From: Lachnospiraceae bacterium
GTDB lineage: Bacteria > Bacillota > Clostridia > Lachnospirales > Lachnospiraceae
Assembly (NCBI GenBank): GCA_024691125.1
Contig: JAILNV010000125.1
Span: forward strand, 1-45,336
Direction: 5' to 3'
Length of the DNA: 45,336 nt
Below are positions 43,959-45,336 of this stretch, one piece after another. The translations under genes were made by a program, and so were the position numbers. Position 1 is the stretch's first letter; each line of letters opens with the position of its first letter. The notes below the pieces were generated by a model, which did not search any database, was not told where the DNA came from, and saw only the letters and a program-made list of their open reading frames with translations.

Positions 43959-44789
43959 TTAATCCGCGTACAGATATCTGTCCCTGAATATCCCATGAAC
44001 AAAAAACCTCTGCTTCTGCGAGCCGCTTCCCTGGCATGTCACCAATGTTATGGAATTATTATCCTCATCAGGCTTTGCTTCACATTCTGCCATCGATTTA
44101 TCCATCGCATTTCTTATATACTGCCGGTATTCCTTTATTGTATCTGAGCTGTAATACATTTCGCTGTCTTTTTTATCTATATAGTATGAATAAATCTGGT
44201 ATCTGTATATCCCGTCCTCAAGAAACATATATATATACGGATCATTCTTAACAAGGGAAGCATCCTTTCTTATCTTCCTAAGATTGCCGAACATCGAGCC
44301 GTTCTTCATGGCATGTCCGTAAACAAATGTATTGAACATCGTCATATCCGGTTTATCTTCACAGTCTATAAAGATACATCCGGCAAAATTGGCCTTATGC
44401 TCAAAGGTGTTATGCAGATAATACTCATTATCAGCACCCTGCACGACCGGATAGTTTATCTCCGCCGCTCCCATATACAGCCAACCTATATAATCTCTGT
44501 TTATCTCTTTAAGCGCTTTATGGTCTATCTCCATATCAGGAAAGTCACTGCGGTTGTAATTGCGCTTGAATTCCCTTTTTTCTTCCTCTTCTTCGTTTTT
44601 CTCTGTTATCTCTTCGATATCCGGTTTCTCATCAGTCTTCTGTGTATCTTCTGCCACATAGCTTTCAAGACCGGCATATTCCTCTTCACCCTTCCTGTAT
44701 TCGGAATATGTTCTTATGAGCATTCCGGAGGTTATTATAACACCGAGCGATGCCAATATGATCGCTGCAATTCTGAGCCTGTTATTCAT
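43959..44789 (-). CDS. srtB: Class B sortase
   Basis: A 276-residue membrane-anchored transpeptidase. One N-terminal helix (about 5-24), a charged linker (45-80), then the class B core: INYPVVQGADNEYYL (111-125), catalytic H159 in VYGHAM, C252 in LVTCQG and R261. The family cleaves a sorting signal and links the protein to peptidoglycan or pilin. A strong promoter lies just upstream. The next gene upstream (44916-45336) encodes a surface protein with a TGD-type sorting signal, its likely substrate. Confidence 0.94.
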   Translation of the reverse strand: MNNRLRIAAIILASLGVIITSGMLIRTYSEYRKGEEEYAGLESYVAEDTQKTDEKPDIEEITEKNEEEEEKREFKRNYNRSDFPDMEIDHKALKEINRDYIGWLYMGAAEINYPVVQGADNEYYLHNTFEHKANFAGCIFIDCEDKPDMTMFNTFVYGHAMKNGSMFGNLRKIRKDASLVKNDPYIYMFLEDGIYRYQIYSYYIDKKDSEMYYSSDTIKEYRQYIRNAMDKSMAECEAKPDEDNNSITLVTCQGSGSQKQRFFVHGIFRDRYLYAD

Positions 44790-44826
44790 ATATGCCCCCG
44801 ACCAAAATAATACACATTATTATATA

Positions 44827-44855
44827 ATATAACTCAATTACCAACAGCTTGTCAA
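44827..44855 (-). promoter_or_regulatory. Sigma-A promoter of the sortase gene
   Basis: On the minus strand TTGACA (44850-44855) is followed after 17 bases by TTATAT (44827-44832), or after 18 by TATATT. It lies right after the surface-protein terminator, so sortase and sbcDC can be transcribed independently of the surface protein. Confidence 0.72.
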
Positions 44856-44865
44856 AGCAAACAGA

Positions 44866-44888
44866 CCGGCGGTTTACATTACCGCCGG
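44866..44888 (-). terminator. Terminator-like hairpin after the surface protein gene
   Basis: CCGGCGGT (44866-44873) and ACCGCCGG (44881-44888) form a perfect GC-rich 8-bp stem with a 7-base loop. On the minus strand a T-rich but interrupted tract follows, about 30 bases after the stop. Confidence 0.75.
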
Positions 44889-44915
44889 CCCGTATTTATA
44901 ACTCTTATATTTCCG

Positions 44916-45336
44916 TCAGGATTTCTTCCTGCTCTTCTTGCCTGCTATAAGCCATACTATGGTTCCGATGCATGCTATCAGCAGTCCGAGCCACAGTGCT
45001 ATCGCACTTGCATCTCCCGTTGCCGGGCCTACTCTCGTTCCGAGCACCCCCTTCTTCGGTGCGCTCCTTACTCCCAGCACTCCCGATACCTTCTCTGCCA
45101 CGGGTGCCCTTACTCCGGCTACTCCGCTCTCCTTCTTAGGATCGCTTATCTCGCCTAAGTTTACAGTTACCGTTCCCGCGCTCTGCTCATCGATAGTGAA
45201 GGTGTATACTATAGGATCTCCGTTCGTATCACGGTTGATATCATATCCTTCCGGTGCCTCTGTCTCGATGAAGTAGTAATCATCCCACGGCAGGTCGCCT
45301 ACATAGATCCTTCCGTCACTGTCTGTCGTGTAGCTT
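44916..45336 (-). CDS. SpaA-type surface protein with C-terminal sorting signal (fragment, 5' end off the window)
   Basis: 139 residues up to the window edge. The first part (TDSDGRIYVGDLPWDDYYF, then IETEAPEGYDI) is the end of a prealbumin-like SpaA repeat, the fold of Gram-positive pilins and adhesins. A linker then carries three related motifs (GVAGVRAP, GVLGVRSAP, GVLGTRVGP), followed by ATGD, a hydrophobic helix (ALWLGLLIACIGTIVWLIAG) and KKSRKKS: a complete sorting signal with a TGD motif in place of classic LPXTG. The neighbouring class B sortase is the probable anchor enzyme. A GTG inside the frame at 45101 is not a start because the frame continues upstream in the same domain. Confidence 0.85.
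   Translation of the reverse strand, partial: SYTTDSDGRIYVGDLPWDDYYFIETEAPEGYDINRDTNGDPIVYTFTIDEQSAGTVTVNLGEISDPKKESGVAGVRAPVAEKVSGVLGVRSAPKKGVLGTRVGPATGDASAIALWLGLLIACIGTIVWLIAGKKSRKKS

Noticed and set aside
44916-45101. Separate 61-residue gene starting at GTG 45101
   Set aside because: The frame continues upstream without a stop through a SpaA repeat to the window edge, and there is no ribosome site; it is the C-terminus of one surface protein.

Overview
The window looks like chromosomal DNA of a Gram-positive, low-to-medium GC anaerobe of the Lachnospiraceae type (Butyrivibrio/Roseburia/Eubacterium-like). That placement is an inference from gene content: a long-form SAICAR synthetase, phosphoketolase, class B sortase with a SpaA-type surface protein, lipobox lipoproteins, a PaaK-like ligase beside a double-ACT protein, a VTC/DUF4956/carbohydrate-binding cluster, and strong GGAGG-type ribosome binding sites. 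Nearly all genes lie on the minus strand. Only rqcH (1460-3205) and the acyltransferase/zinc-ribbon pair (22982-24903) are on plus. I found no tRNA, rRNA, insertion sequence, prophage or CRISPR array.

Layout. 1-1136: 5' end of a phosphoketolase gene, preceded by purC. 1460-3205: rqcH. 3220-7667: a hybrid histidine kinase (7TM, HisKA, HATPase, REC, HPt) translationally coupled to a REC/HD-GYP protein, which together could form a complete phosphorelay to cyclic-di-GMP turnover. 7791-11353: riboflavin operon ribD-ribE-ribBA-ribH with no visible FMN riboswitch. 11396-18221: M13 metallopeptidase lipoprotein, coaBC, an unrecognised multi-domain protein, a double-ACT protein and a PaaK-like CoA ligase. 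18340-22780: nucleobase uptake and salvage (uraA, upp, a Rossmann epimerase, an AzgA-type permease), behind a clear sigma-A promoter.

22982-24903 (plus): an HxxxD acyltransferase overlapping a zinc-ribbon membrane protein. 24938-27845: a LysM lipoprotein with a very long coiled coil and a stand-alone double-receiver response regulator; both have long, dyad-rich upstream regions, and a long hairpin terminator or small RNA lies between them. 28232-31599: VTC polyphosphate-polymerase-like domain, DUF4956 membrane protein and a repeat-containing carbohydrate-binding beta-helix protein. 31814-36325: potABCD polyamine transporter with three overlapping gene junctions, an extended PotA and an acidic insertion in PotD. 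36532-38421: membrane EAL protein. 38508-44789: a small membrane protein, sbcC, sbcD (with an extra zinc ribbon) and a class B sortase with its own promoter. 44916-45336: C-terminus of a SpaA-type surface protein running off the window, a likely sortase substrate.

The strongest leads for something undescribed are the two structured intergenic regions around the response regulator (26705-28231), the 490-residue multi-domain protein at 14929-16401, the HxxxD/zinc-ribbon pair, the zinc-ribbon SbcD, and a recurring GTTTACATAA motif upstream of nucleotide and flavin genes. None of these could be tested by search here.
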